This document shows positions 1-5,652 of a stretch of 5,652 nucleotides of DNA, piece after piece. The notes below the pieces were generated by a model. It was not told the origin of the DNA, did no database searches, and saw only the letters and a list, made by a program, of their open reading frames with translations. The number at the start of each line of letters is the position of its first letter. The first letter of the stretch is position 1. Source of the DNA: Actinomycetota bacterium (GTDB taxonomy: Bacteria > Desulfobacterota > Deferrimicrobia > Deferrimicrobiales > Deferrimicrobiaceae); NCBI GenBank assembly GCA_016844415.1, contig JAENIX010000069.1, positions 1 to 5,652 of the forward strand, read 5' to 3'. The position numbers and the translations under genes are program-made.

Positions 1-699
1 CCGTTCCTTCTCCTGCCCCATGCTTGTCCACACGTCCGTGTACAGGACGTCCGCGTCCCTCGCCGCCTCCGCCGGATCGCGCACGATACGGACGTCGCCT
101 TTCCCGGCCGCCGATGCCTCCCGCATGACCCGCGCGCTCGGCTCGAACCCTTTCGGGCAGGCCAGATGGAGCGTGAATCCCAGCAGGTGCGCCGCCTCCA
201 CCCATGAATTCGCCACATTGTTGCCGTCGCCTATGAAGGCGACCTTCATCCTTCGAAGATCGAACCCCCGCTCCTGCGCCGTCATGAGGTCCGCGAGAAC
301 CTGGCATGGGTGGTGCGTGTCCGTCAGGCCGTTTATCACGGGCACGGTCGCCACCGAAGCCATCTCCTCGACCGTCTCCTGGAGGAACGTCCGGATCATT
401 ATGGCGTCGACGTACCGGGAGAGCACCCTGGCGGTGTCCCGGACCGGCTCCCCCCGTGAAATCTGGGTGTCCGCGGGAGACAGGAAGAGGGCATGCCCGC
501 CCAGCCGGGTCATGCCGACCTCGAACGACACCCGCGTCCGGGTAGAGGCCTTCTGGAATATCATCGCAAGCGTCTTTCCCTCCAGGGGGCGCGGCGATCC
601 GCGGCGTCCCCCCTTGCGCTTCCAATCCCGGCCTGAAGAAAGGAGAGCGAGGAGTTCCCGACTCGTCAGGTCCAGTATCCGCAGGAAACCCTTCTTCAC
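1..699 (-). CDS. argF: Ornithine carbamoyltransferase, 3' end outside window
   Basis: Transfers the carbamoyl group of carbamoyl phosphate to ornithine to give citrulline, a late cytoplasmic step of arginine synthesis. I read 233 codons from a GTG start; the usual length is about 300-310, so roughly a quarter is missing off the window edge. The carbamoyl-phosphate loop STRTR is at residues 52-56, followed by a second phosphate-binding Arg in MIRT (R103) and the HPCQ motif at 130-133. The ornithine domain begins with GDGNN (158-162) and contains TDVWTSMGQE (221-230), whose Asp, Ser and Met are the ornithine contacts of the family. The catalytic HCLP cysteine motif lies beyond base 1 and cannot be checked. 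The start is well supported: GGAGGG sits 6 bases upstream and the GTG overlaps the argD stop as GTGA. A basic stretch (KRKGGRRGSPR, 27-37) just before the first core strand is richer in Arg/Lys than I expect, but lies in a variable loop. The SMG-type ornithine site argues against aspartate carbamoyltransferase. Confidence 0.96.
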   Translation of the reverse strand, partial: MKKGFLRILDLTSRELLALLSSGRDWKRKGGRRGSPRPLEGKTLAMIFQKASTRTRVSFEVGMTRLGGHALFLSPADTQISRGEPVRDTARVLSRYVDAIMIRTFLQETVEEMASVATVPVINGLTDTHHPCQVLADLMTAQERGFDLRRMKVAFIGDGNNVANSWVEAAHLLGFTLHLACPKGFEPSARVMREASAAGKGDVRIVRDPAEAARDADVLYTDVWTSMGQEKER

Positions 700-1913
700 T
701 TGCGTCCCTCCGCCGGCAGGGAGTCCCACAACATGTTCAGCGCTTTCCGAATCTCCCCGTCATCGACCGTCAAAGACGGCAGGAATCGCAGAACGTTTCC
801 AGAGGTGGCGTTGACCACAAGCCCGTTCTGCAAGGCACGCTGCGCGATCTCCTTCGTCTCGACCTCCATTTCAATGGCGAGCATCAACCCCATCCCCCGG
901 ACCTCCCGCACGTCCGTTCTGCGCGACGCAAGGTCCGAAAGCCCGTTCCTGAAGAGCTCTCCCTTCCGGGAAACCTCCTTGAGGAACCCCGGCGACCTCA
1001 GGGTTTCGAGGACGACCTTCGCCGCCGCGCAGCAGACGGGGTTTCCCCCGAAAGTGCTGCCGTGCGAGCCGGGGCCGAACGCCGCCGCCACCTCGTCACG
1101 CGCCACCACCGCCCCAAGGGGAAGCCCGTTGGCCAACCCTTTTGCAAGGGTGACGATGTCGGGCGACAGGCCGAACCGTTCGCAGGCGAGCATCGCCCCG
1201 GTCCGTCCCAGCCCCGTCTGGATCTCGTCCGCCACCAGGAGGATCCCCTTCTCCCGGCAGAGCCGCTCCGCCTCCCTGAGATAGCCGGGCGGGGGCATCC
1301 GAACCCCGCTCTCACCCTGGATGGGCTCGAAGAGGAGGGCGCACGTCCGGTCCGTGAGGGCGATATCGAGTGCGGATATGTCGCCGTAGGGCACCATGAC
1401 GAACCCGGGCAGCATCGGCTCGAACCCCTTGTGGAACTTCGGCTGTCCCGTTGCGGAAAGGCCGCCGTAGGTCCTGCCGTGGAAGGAGCCCTCGAGTACG
1501 ACGAACTCGAACACCCCTTCCTTTCCCCGGTCGGAAGACCACTTCCGCGCAAGCTTGATCGCAGCCTCGTTCGCCTCGGTGCCGCTGTTGCAGAGGAACA
1601 CCTTGCCGCCTGTGGTGGACTCGGATATAAGCCTGGCCGCCTCCGACTGGACCGGCACGTGGAACAGGTTCGATGCGTGCAGCAGGGTCCCCGCCTGCAA
1701 GGCGATGGCTCGCGTCACCTCCGGATGGGCGTGCCCCAGAAGAGCCACGGCGATGCCGCCCAGAAAATCCAGGTACTCCCGCCCCTCGGCATCGAAGAGC
1801 TTCGCCCCTTCGCCGCGCACGAAAGCGACCGGGGACCTGGCGTAATTCGCCATCTGGTATTTCCCGGTCATTTCGATGATGTCGGCGGTGCCCAATACAG
1901 TCTCCCTGATCAC
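696..1913 (-). CDS. argD: Acetylornithine aminotransferase (class III, PLP)
   Basis: PLP-dependent cytoplasmic enzyme that moves an amino group from glutamate to N-acetylglutamate semialdehyde, giving N-acetylornithine. It is full length at 405 residues. Class III aminotransferase landmarks are in order: NSGTEANEAA (109-118, PLP phosphate loop), SFHGRTYGG (143-151, ring stacking and substrate Arg), ADEIQTGLGRTG (228-239, with D229 pairing with the PLP ring nitrogen), TLAKG (255-259, with K258 the Schiff-base lysine), STFGGNP (286-292) and LRFLPSLTV (375-383). The GTG start overlaps the argB stop as GTGA but has no clear Shine-Dalgarno, so translation is probably coupled. An ATG at codon 15 (1871) would give MTGKYQMANY and is closer to where most ArgD proteins begin; it also lacks a ribosome site. 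Proteins of this family can also serve in lysine synthesis as succinyldiaminopimelate aminotransferase. The argB and argF neighbours make the arginine role the main one. Ornithine aminotransferase or GABA aminotransferase are less likely in this context. Confidence 0.96.
   Translation of the reverse strand: MIRETVLGTADIIEMTGKYQMANYARSPVAFVRGEGAKLFDAEGREYLDFLGGIAVALLGHAHPEVTRAIALQAGTLLHASNLFHVPVQSEAARLISESTTGGKVFLCNSGTEANEAAIKLARKWSSDRGKEGVFEFVVLEGSFHGRTYGGLSATGQPKFHKGFEPMLPGFVMVPYGDISALDIALTDRTCALLFEPIQGESGVRMPPPGYLREAERLCREKGILLVADEIQTGLGRTGAMLACERFGLSPDIVTLAKGLANGLPLGAVVARDEVAAAFGPGSHGSTFGGNPVCCAAAKVVLETLRSPGFLKEVSRKGELFRNGLSDLASRRTDVREVRGMGLMLAIEMEVETKEIAQRALQNGLVVNATSGNVLRFLPSLTVDDGEIRKALNMLWDSLPAEGRK
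706..711 (-). promoter_or_regulatory. Ribosome binding site of argF
   Basis: GGAGGG within the last codons of argD, 6 bases before the GTG start of argF at 699. It is one of the strongest ribosome sites in the window and fixes the argF start, which also overlaps the argD stop as GTGA. Confidence 0.8.
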
Positions 1914-2782
1914 GGAGTCCGCGTTATTTCTGTGCCGATCCCCGCGTCCGTGAAGATCTCGAGGAGGACGCTGTGAGGGACCCGGCCGTCGAGGATATGG
2001 ACCTTGTTAACCCCCTTGCGAAGCGCGGTCAGCCCGCACTCCACCTTGGGTATCATCCCCCCGGTAATAAGTCCTTCCCGGATCGCGCTTTCCGCCTCGG
2101 CGGCGGTCATCGTGGAGATCCGCTCCGCCTTCCGGTCGAGGACTCCCGGGACGTCCGTGAGGAGAATGAACTTCTCCGCTGCGACAGCCGCTGCGACCTC
2201 CGCGGCGGCGGTGTCGCCGTTGATGTTGTACGCCTCTCCCTCGGGCCCCACGCCTATCGGCGCTATGACCGGCACGAAGCCGTCCCTCTCCATTCCGCGC
2301 AGGACGTCCGGCTTCACGCCAGTGACTTCCCCGACCATGCCCAGGTCGAGCGGAAGGCCGTCCCGTCCGGGGGTGGTATGTTTCTTCGCCTGGATCAGCC
2401 CCCCGTCCTTCCCGGTCAGGCCGATAGCCTTCCCACCGAACCGGTTTATAAGCGCGACGATCTTCTTGTTGACGGTCCCGCCCAGGACCATTTCCACCAC
2501 TTCCATCGCCTCCGGGGAAGTCACCCGCAGCCCTTCCCTGCGCTCTGACGGAATGGACAGCAGGGCGAGCATCCTGTCGATCTGCGGCCCGCCGCCGTGC
2601 ACGACCACCGGGCGTATCCCGACGAACTGGAGCAGAACCACGTCCTCGGCGAAGGAGGCCATCCGCTCGTCGCCGGCCATCGCCGCTCCTCCGTATTTCA
2701 CCACGATCGTCTTCCCGGAGAACCTGCGGATGTACGGCAGCGCCTCTATGAGTGTCTCCGCCTTCTGGATGTACTCTTTCAT
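1910..2782 (-). CDS. argB: Acetylglutamate kinase, probably arginine-inhibited type
   Basis: Phosphorylates N-acetyl-L-glutamate with ATP, the second step of arginine synthesis, in the cytoplasm. From the ATG at 2782 it is 290 residues of the amino acid kinase fold. Visible landmarks are KYGG (29-32, catalytic Lys), HGGGPQ (63-68), LRVTS (85-89, substrate Arg), LTGKDGG (122-128), NINGDTAAAE (187-196, Asn and Asp of the active site), LLTDVPGVL (207-215, nucleotide side) and GGMIPK (241-246, second catalytic Lys). The first about 25 residues (EYIQKAETLIEALPYIRRF) form the extra N-terminal helix seen in hexameric, arginine-inhibited kinases and absent from the short E. coli enzyme. The C-terminal LLEIFTDAGIGTEI also fits that class, so feedback inhibition by arginine is inferred. 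I chose 2782 because AGGGAG sits 5 bases upstream. In-frame GTG at 2800 and ATG at 2797 (up to 296 residues) overlap the hslU stop but have no ribosome site. NINGD replaces the commoner NINAD. Confidence 0.96.
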   Translation of the reverse strand: MKEYIQKAETLIEALPYIRRFSGKTIVVKYGGAAMAGDERMASFAEDVVLLQFVGIRPVVVHGGGPQIDRMLALLSIPSERREGLRVTSPEAMEVVEMVLGGTVNKKIVALINRFGGKAIGLTGKDGGLIQAKKHTTPGRDGLPLDLGMVGEVTGVKPDVLRGMERDGFVPVIAPIGVGPEGEAYNINGDTAAAEVAAAVAAEKFILLTDVPGVLDRKAERISTMTAAEAESAIREGLITGGMIPKVECGLTALRKGVNKVHILDGRVPHSVLLEIFTDAGIGTEITRTP

Positions 2783-2787
2783 CCCCG

Positions 2788-2793
2788 CTCCCT
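2788..2793 (-). promoter_or_regulatory. Ribosome binding site of argB
   Basis: AGGGAG just after the hslU stop, 5 bases before the ATG at 2782. It falls inside the longer GTG/ATG reading from 2800/2797, so it favours the shorter 290-residue ArgB that begins MKEYI. Confidence 0.7.
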
Positions 2794-2796
2794 GCA

Positions 2797-4179
2797 TCAC
2801 AGTATGTATCTGCTCAGGTCGACGTCCCTGACAATGTCGGAAAGCTTCTCGTCGACGTACGGCTTCCGGATGACGATCTCCTGCTTTCCGATCTCCGGCG
2901 CAGAGAACAGCAGATCCTCGAGAAGCTTCTCCACGATCGTATAGAGGCGCCTCGCGCCGATGTTCTCCGTGCGTTCGTTCACCTCGAACGCCATCTCGGC
3001 GATCCGCTCCACCGCATCGGGGGCAAACACAAGGCGCACCCCTTCGGTTCCCAGAAGCTCCGCGTACTGTCGCGTCAGCGCCCCGTGCGGCTCGGTGAGT
3101 ATCCGCACGAAATCCTCCTTCGTCAGCGAATCGAGCTCCACACGGATCGGAAACCGCCCCTGCAATTCCGGGATCAGGTCCGACGGCTTCACCGTGTGGA
3201 ATGCCCCGGCCGCGATGAAAAGGATGTGGTCGGTCCGGACAATTCCGTATTTCGTGTTCACGTTGGACCCCTCGACTATCGGGAGCAGGTCGCGCTGCAC
3301 CCCCTGCCGGGAAACGTCGGGGCCGGCTCCGGACTCCCGTCCCGCGATCTTGTCGATCTCGTCGATGAAGACGATGCCCGCCTGCTCCGTACGCTCGACG
3401 GCCATCTGCTTCACCCGGTCCATGTCCACCATGCGGGCGGCCTCCTCGATTTCCAGGAACGAGAGCGCCTCAGGAACCCGCATCCGCTTCCGCCGCACCT
3501 TCTTAGGGAAGAGGTTACCCAGCATCTCCTGGAGGTTCCCCTCGATCCCCTCCATCCCCCCTCCTCCGGAAATGCCGATGAGGTCTATGGCGGGAACGGC
3601 GCTTTCCCTCACTTCCACCTCCACGGTCCCCTCGGACAGCTTCCCTTCACGGAGCATCGCACGCAGCCGCTCCCGCGATTCCTCCGTCTTCGTCTCCGCT
3701 TCCGCGGAAGGGCTTCCCTGAGCCCTGGGCGGGGCCGGGGGAAGCAACAGATCAAGAAGACGCTCCTCCGCGCTCGCGCGGGCCTTCCCGGCCACCCTCC
3801 CCATTTCTTCCGTGCGCACGAGGTGAACCGCTATCTCGACAAGGTCGCGGATAATGGATTCCACGTCGCGGCCGACGTATCCGACTTCGGTGAACTTGGA
3901 CGCCTCGACCTTGATGAACGGCGCCTGAGCCAGACGCGCCAGCCGCCTCGCGATCTCCGTCTTCCCCACGCCGGTGGGCCCGACCATTACTATGTTCTTC
4001 GGCGCTATCTCATCCCGCAGCTCCTCGGGGACCTGCATCCTGCGCCACCTGTTGCGAAGCGCGATCGCCACGGCGCGCTTGGCCTTTTCCTGGCCGACGA
4101 TGTGGCGCGACAGCTCCGCCACGATCTCCCTGGGGATCAGGTGTTTGGCGCCCCATTGCTCCCTTGCCACGCCCGTCAT
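2797..4179 (-). CDS. hslU: HslU, AAA+ unfoldase ATPase of the HslVU protease
   Basis: Hexameric Clp/HSP100-family ATPase that unfolds proteins and threads them into the HslV peptidase. It has 460 residues, close to the family norm of about 440-465. The N-terminal part has [19 protein letters not shown] (16-34), Walker A GPTGVGKT (67-74, K73) and the pore loop GYVG (100-103), whose Tyr grips substrate. The intermediate (I) domain spans roughly 110-245 and includes a Pro/Ala/Glu-rich linker (146-168) and the Gly-rich [13 protein letters not shown] (202-214). Walker B FIDEID (271-276) follows. GRFP (341-344) carries the arginine finger and IGARRLYT (407-414) carries sensor 2. The C-terminus DLSRYIL matches the tail that docks into and activates HslV. 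ATG overlaps the hslV stop as ATGA; GAGG lies 4 bases and GGAGG 10 bases upstream. The N-terminus is about 10 residues longer than typical HslU before PREIV, with no better downstream ATG. The adjacent hslV and specific GYVG motif exclude ClpX. Confidence 0.98.
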   Translation of the reverse strand: MTGVAREQWGAKHLIPREIVAELSRHIVGQEKAKRAVAIALRNRWRRMQVPEELRDEIAPKNIVMVGPTGVGKTEIARRLARLAQAPFIKVEASKFTEVGYVGRDVESIIRDLVEIAVHLVRTEEMGRVAGKARASAEERLLDLLLPPAPPRAQGSPSAEAETKTEESRERLRAMLREGKLSEGTVEVEVRESAVPAIDLIGISGGGGMEGIEGNLQEMLGNLFPKKVRRKRMRVPEALSFLEIEEAARMVDMDRVKQMAVERTEQAGIVFIDEIDKIAGRESGAGPDVSRQGVQRDLLPIVEGSNVNTKYGIVRTDHILFIAAGAFHTVKPSDLIPELQGRFPIRVELDSLTKEDFVRILTEPHGALTRQYAELLGTEGVRLVFAPDAVERIAEMAFEVNERTENIGARRLYTIVEKLLEDLLFSAPEIGKQEIVIRKPYVDEKLSDIVRDVDLSRYIL

Positions 4180-4718
4180 GGCGCCTCGACCTCCTCGGCC
4201 GTCATGTGGTCGTTGGTGTACACGCAGATCCCCGATGCGATGCGGAGCGCCTCGCGCGCGATATCGATTGCCGGAAGTTCCGTGTGCCGCAACATCGCCC
4301 GCGCCGCGGCCAGGGCGAACGGTCCGCCGGACCCCACTCCGATCGCGCCGTCGTCCGGCTCCACGACGTCACCGCTGCCGGACAGCAGCATGAGGTCCCG
4401 TCCGTCGGTCACGACCATGACGGCGTCCAGCCGCCGGAGGACCCGGTCCGTCCTCCACTCCTTCGCAAGCTCCACAGCCGCCCTGCGCAGGTTCCCATGG
4501 AACTCCTTCAGCTTCCCTTCGAACTTCTCGAACAGCGTGATGGCGTCCGCGGTGGCCCCGGCGAATCCGGCCAACACCCGGTCCTCGTGCAGGCGGCGGA
4601 TCTTCCGCGCCGTGTGCTTGAGGATGGTGCTTCCCATCGTCACCTGGCCGTCCCCCGCCATCGCGACGCGCCCGCCCCTGGAAACCGCCACGATGGTCGT
4701 GCCCCGCATGCCGCTCAC
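4176..4718 (-). CDS. hslV: HslV, threonine peptidase of the HslVU protease
   Basis: Proteasome-beta-like peptidase that forms a double hexameric ring and cleaves proteins delivered by HslU. It is 180 residues long. The precursor starts MSGMRG followed by TT. Removal of the short leader should expose catalytic Thr at residue 7 (mature Thr1), as in threonine-type HslV rather than the serine form known from Bacillus. In mature numbering the active-site Asp17 (AGDGQ), Lys33 (TARKIRR) and Ser124 (GSGGP) are all present. The C-terminal part [10 protein letters not shown] is the conserved end of the fold. GTG at 4718 is chosen because GGAGG lies 5 bases upstream and the codon overlaps the xerC stop as GTGA. 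ATG at 4709 (MRGTT, 177 residues) would also give the same mature enzyme but sits 14 bases from that site. It lies between xerC and hslU and overlaps both by 4 bases, consistent with coupled production of the two protease subunits. Heat-shock control is known for this family elsewhere, but no promoter is visible here. Confidence 0.97.
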   Translation of the reverse strand: MSGMRGTTIVAVSRGGRVAMAGDGQVTMGSTILKHTARKIRRLHEDRVLAGFAGATADAITLFEKFEGKLKEFHGNLRRAAVELAKEWRTDRVLRRLDAVMVVTDGRDLMLLSGSGDVVEPDDGAIGVGSGGPFALAAARAMLRHTELPAIDIAREALRIASGICVYTNDHMTAEEVEAP

Positions 4719-5641
4719 GTTCTCCTCCCCGCGCGTGAAAGCGGATGGGCCGACTCGTACGCGCGCATCAGGTGACCCACGTTTACCCTCGCGTATCGCT
4801 GCGTGGTGGACAGCGACGCGTGCCCGAGCATCTCCTGTATGGCCCGAAGATCCGCTCCGGACTCGAGGAGATGGGTGGCGAACGAATGCCTCAGGCCGTG
4901 CGGCGACAGGCGCCTTCCGACATTCGCCCTGCGCAGCGCCTCCTCCAGGATCCGCGCCAGGCTGCGCGCGGTTATCGCCCCTCCCCGCATATTACGGAAT
5001 AGAGCGTCCCGCTCCGGCGCCTCCCTGTGCCGACGGGCCGCAAGGTATTCCTTCAAAGCCCCGACGGCCTTCTCGCCGACCGGGACTACCCGGACCTTCC
5101 GTCCCTTCCCTGAAACACGAACCGTCCCCTCGTCAAGGTTGACGTCCTCCCGCTTGAGGGAAACCAGCTCCCCCACGCGCAGGCCGGAGGAGTAAAGGAG
5201 CTCCAGCATCGCCGCATCCCTTGCCTCGCGCTCGCCCCCCGCGGGCAGGGAGCGCAGCAGGTCCATCATCTCGTCCACCGGAAGAAACTCCGGCAGCCGC
5301 ATCTCGCGGCGAGGGGCCGTTATCGACGCGGCGGGGTTTCCGCGTATCTCCCCCTGTCCCAACAGAAAATCGAAGAAGGATCTTATCGCCGAAATCTTCC
5401 GGGCCATGGTCGAGGACTTCCGGCCCGGGAACCTGGCCGCGAGGAACTTCCGCAGATCCGCCGCGGTGACGTATTTCCAGCCGTCCTTCCTCTTTTCCGG
5501 GTCCTTTCCCTCCGACGTGCCGAGGAAAGAGCGGAGCTCGGACACTTCGCGCAGATACGCGCGCACCGTCTCGCCCGAAGCGTTCCGCTCCGAAAGGAGG
5601 AACTGCGAGAACCGTCGAATCGCGGAACCCATTCCCGTCAA
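4715..5641 (-). CDS. xerC: Tyrosine recombinase, XerC type
   Basis: Site-specific tyrosine recombinase, expected to act with a XerD partner at the chromosomal dif site to resolve chromosome dimers before division. It has 308 residues, near the family norm of about 295-310. Residues about 5-105 form the helical SAM-like core-binding domain ([20 protein letters not shown]). The catalytic domain holds all expected residues: R155 (SSGLRVGEL), K179 (VSGKGRK), H248 and R251 ([14 protein letters not shown]), H274 ([12 protein letters not shown]) and the nucleophile Y283. The start is uncertain: TTG at 5641 has AAGG 5 bases upstream and overlaps an out-of-frame TGA, mirroring the other junctions. ATG at 5632 (305 residues) is the alternative, but its spacing to AAGG is 14 bases. 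The name XerC rather than XerD or an integron/phage integrase rests on its position directly before hslV (codV-like order) and the absence of any mobile-element context. Sequence alone does not cleanly separate XerC from XerD. Confidence 0.9.
   Translation of the reverse strand: MTGMGSAIRRFSQFLLSERNASGETVRAYLREVSELRSFLGTSEGKDPEKRKDGWKYVTAADLRKFLAARFPGRKSSTMARKISAIRSFFDFLLGQGEIRGNPAASITAPRREMRLPEFLPVDEMMDLLRSLPAGGEREARDAAMLELLYSSGLRVGELVSLKREDVNLDEGTVRVSGKGRKVRVVPVGEKAVGALKEYLAARRHREAPERDALFRNMRGGAITARSLARILEEALRRANVGRRLSPHGLRHSFATHLLESGADLRAIQEMLGHASLSTTQRYARVNVGHLMRAYESAHPLSRAGRRT
4724..4728 (-). promoter_or_regulatory. Ribosome binding site of hslV
   Basis: GGAGG inside the last codons of xerC, 5 bases before the GTG at 4718 and 14 bases before the in-frame ATG at 4709. 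Its spacing is the main reason to take GTG as the hslV start. Confidence 0.75.
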
Positions 5642-5652
5642 CCGTCCCTTTC
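5638..5652 (-). other. Possible last codons of an upstream gene
   Basis: Read on the minus strand, the window edge can be parsed as four codons (Glu-Arg-Asp-Gly) followed by TGA at 5640-5638. This TGA would overlap the xerC TTG start as TTGA, the same 4-base pattern seen at the downstream junctions. In codV-type clusters the preceding gene is often trmFO or topA, but four residues cannot identify a protein. This is an inference from junction style only. Confidence 0.25.

Noticed and set aside
20..814. A 264-codon plus-strand open frame opposite argF and the end of argD
   Set aside because: It is antisense to confident enzymes, Ser/Arg/Pro-rich, and has no recognisable motif or ribosome site. 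It is a by-product of GC-rich coding on the other strand.
1062..1976. A 304-codon plus-strand open frame opposite argD
   Set aside because: Composition is Arg/Pro/Gly/His-rich with no domain, and it spans the argD/argB junction. The opposite strand has a complete class III aminotransferase with all catalytic residues.
3718..3760. Low-complexity Pro/Ala/Glu segment in HslU as a possible frameshift or insertion
   Set aside because: The frame is continuous, and the segment falls in the HslU I-domain, which is known to vary in length and sequence. The flanking motifs are intact.
2752..5142. A 796-codon open frame on the plus strand, antisense to hslU, hslV and xerC
   Set aside because: It crosses three well-identified genes and pairs with each in a different codon register. 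Opposite hslU it is open only because that gene avoids TTA, CTA and TCA codons, as GC-rich genes do. Its product is rich in Arg, His, Pro and Leu with no recognisable domain.
4715..5641. The tyrosine recombinase as a mobile-element or phage integrase
   Set aside because: It sits tightly inside a housekeeping operon with overlapping ends, has Xer-type length and motifs, and there are no att sites, tRNA gene, inverted repeats or cargo genes nearby.

Overview
The window is a dense, single-strand block of housekeeping genes. All genes lie on the minus strand, so transcription runs from high to low coordinates. In that order they are: a tyrosine recombinase of the XerC type (4715-5641), the HslV peptidase (4176-4718), the HslU unfoldase ATPase (2797-4179), acetylglutamate kinase ArgB (about 1910-2782), acetylornithine aminotransferase ArgD (696-1913) and the first 233 codons of ornithine carbamoyltransferase ArgF (699 down to base 1, running off the window). 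There is no non-coding stretch longer than about a dozen bases. I see no RNA gene, mobile element, CRISPR array, promoter or terminator.

The DNA is GC-rich (about 60-65% by eye) and several starts are GTG or TTG. The xerC-hslV-hslU order is the widespread codV-codW-codX type of arrangement. To my recollection, hslV-hslU followed by argB-argD-argF is typical of Desulfuromonadales/Geobacter-like bacteria (former Deltaproteobacteria). Protein wording such as the ArgB and ArgF N-termini fits such a lineage or a related uncultured phylum. This placement is inference and was not tested by any search.

The genes look like one polycistron. Every visible junction carries an NTGA-type 4-base stop/start overlap or lies within about 15 bases. 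The upstream half handles chromosome dimer resolution (XerC) and ATP-dependent protein degradation (HslVU). The downstream half supplies three steps of arginine synthesis: N-acetylglutamate to N-acetylglutamyl phosphate (ArgB), N-acetylglutamate semialdehyde to N-acetylornithine (ArgD), and ornithine to citrulline (ArgF). Reductase ArgC and the deacetylation/transacetylation step (ArgJ or ArgE) are not in the window. ArgB has the N-terminal helix of arginine-inhibited kinases, so feedback control probably acts at that step.

All six proteins keep the catalytic residues that can be checked inside the window, and I see no frameshift or decay. I find no convincing evidence of an undescribed system. 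The points worth a second look are the joining of a protease/recombinase cluster to arginine synthesis, the repeated overlapping junctions, and several start-site questions.
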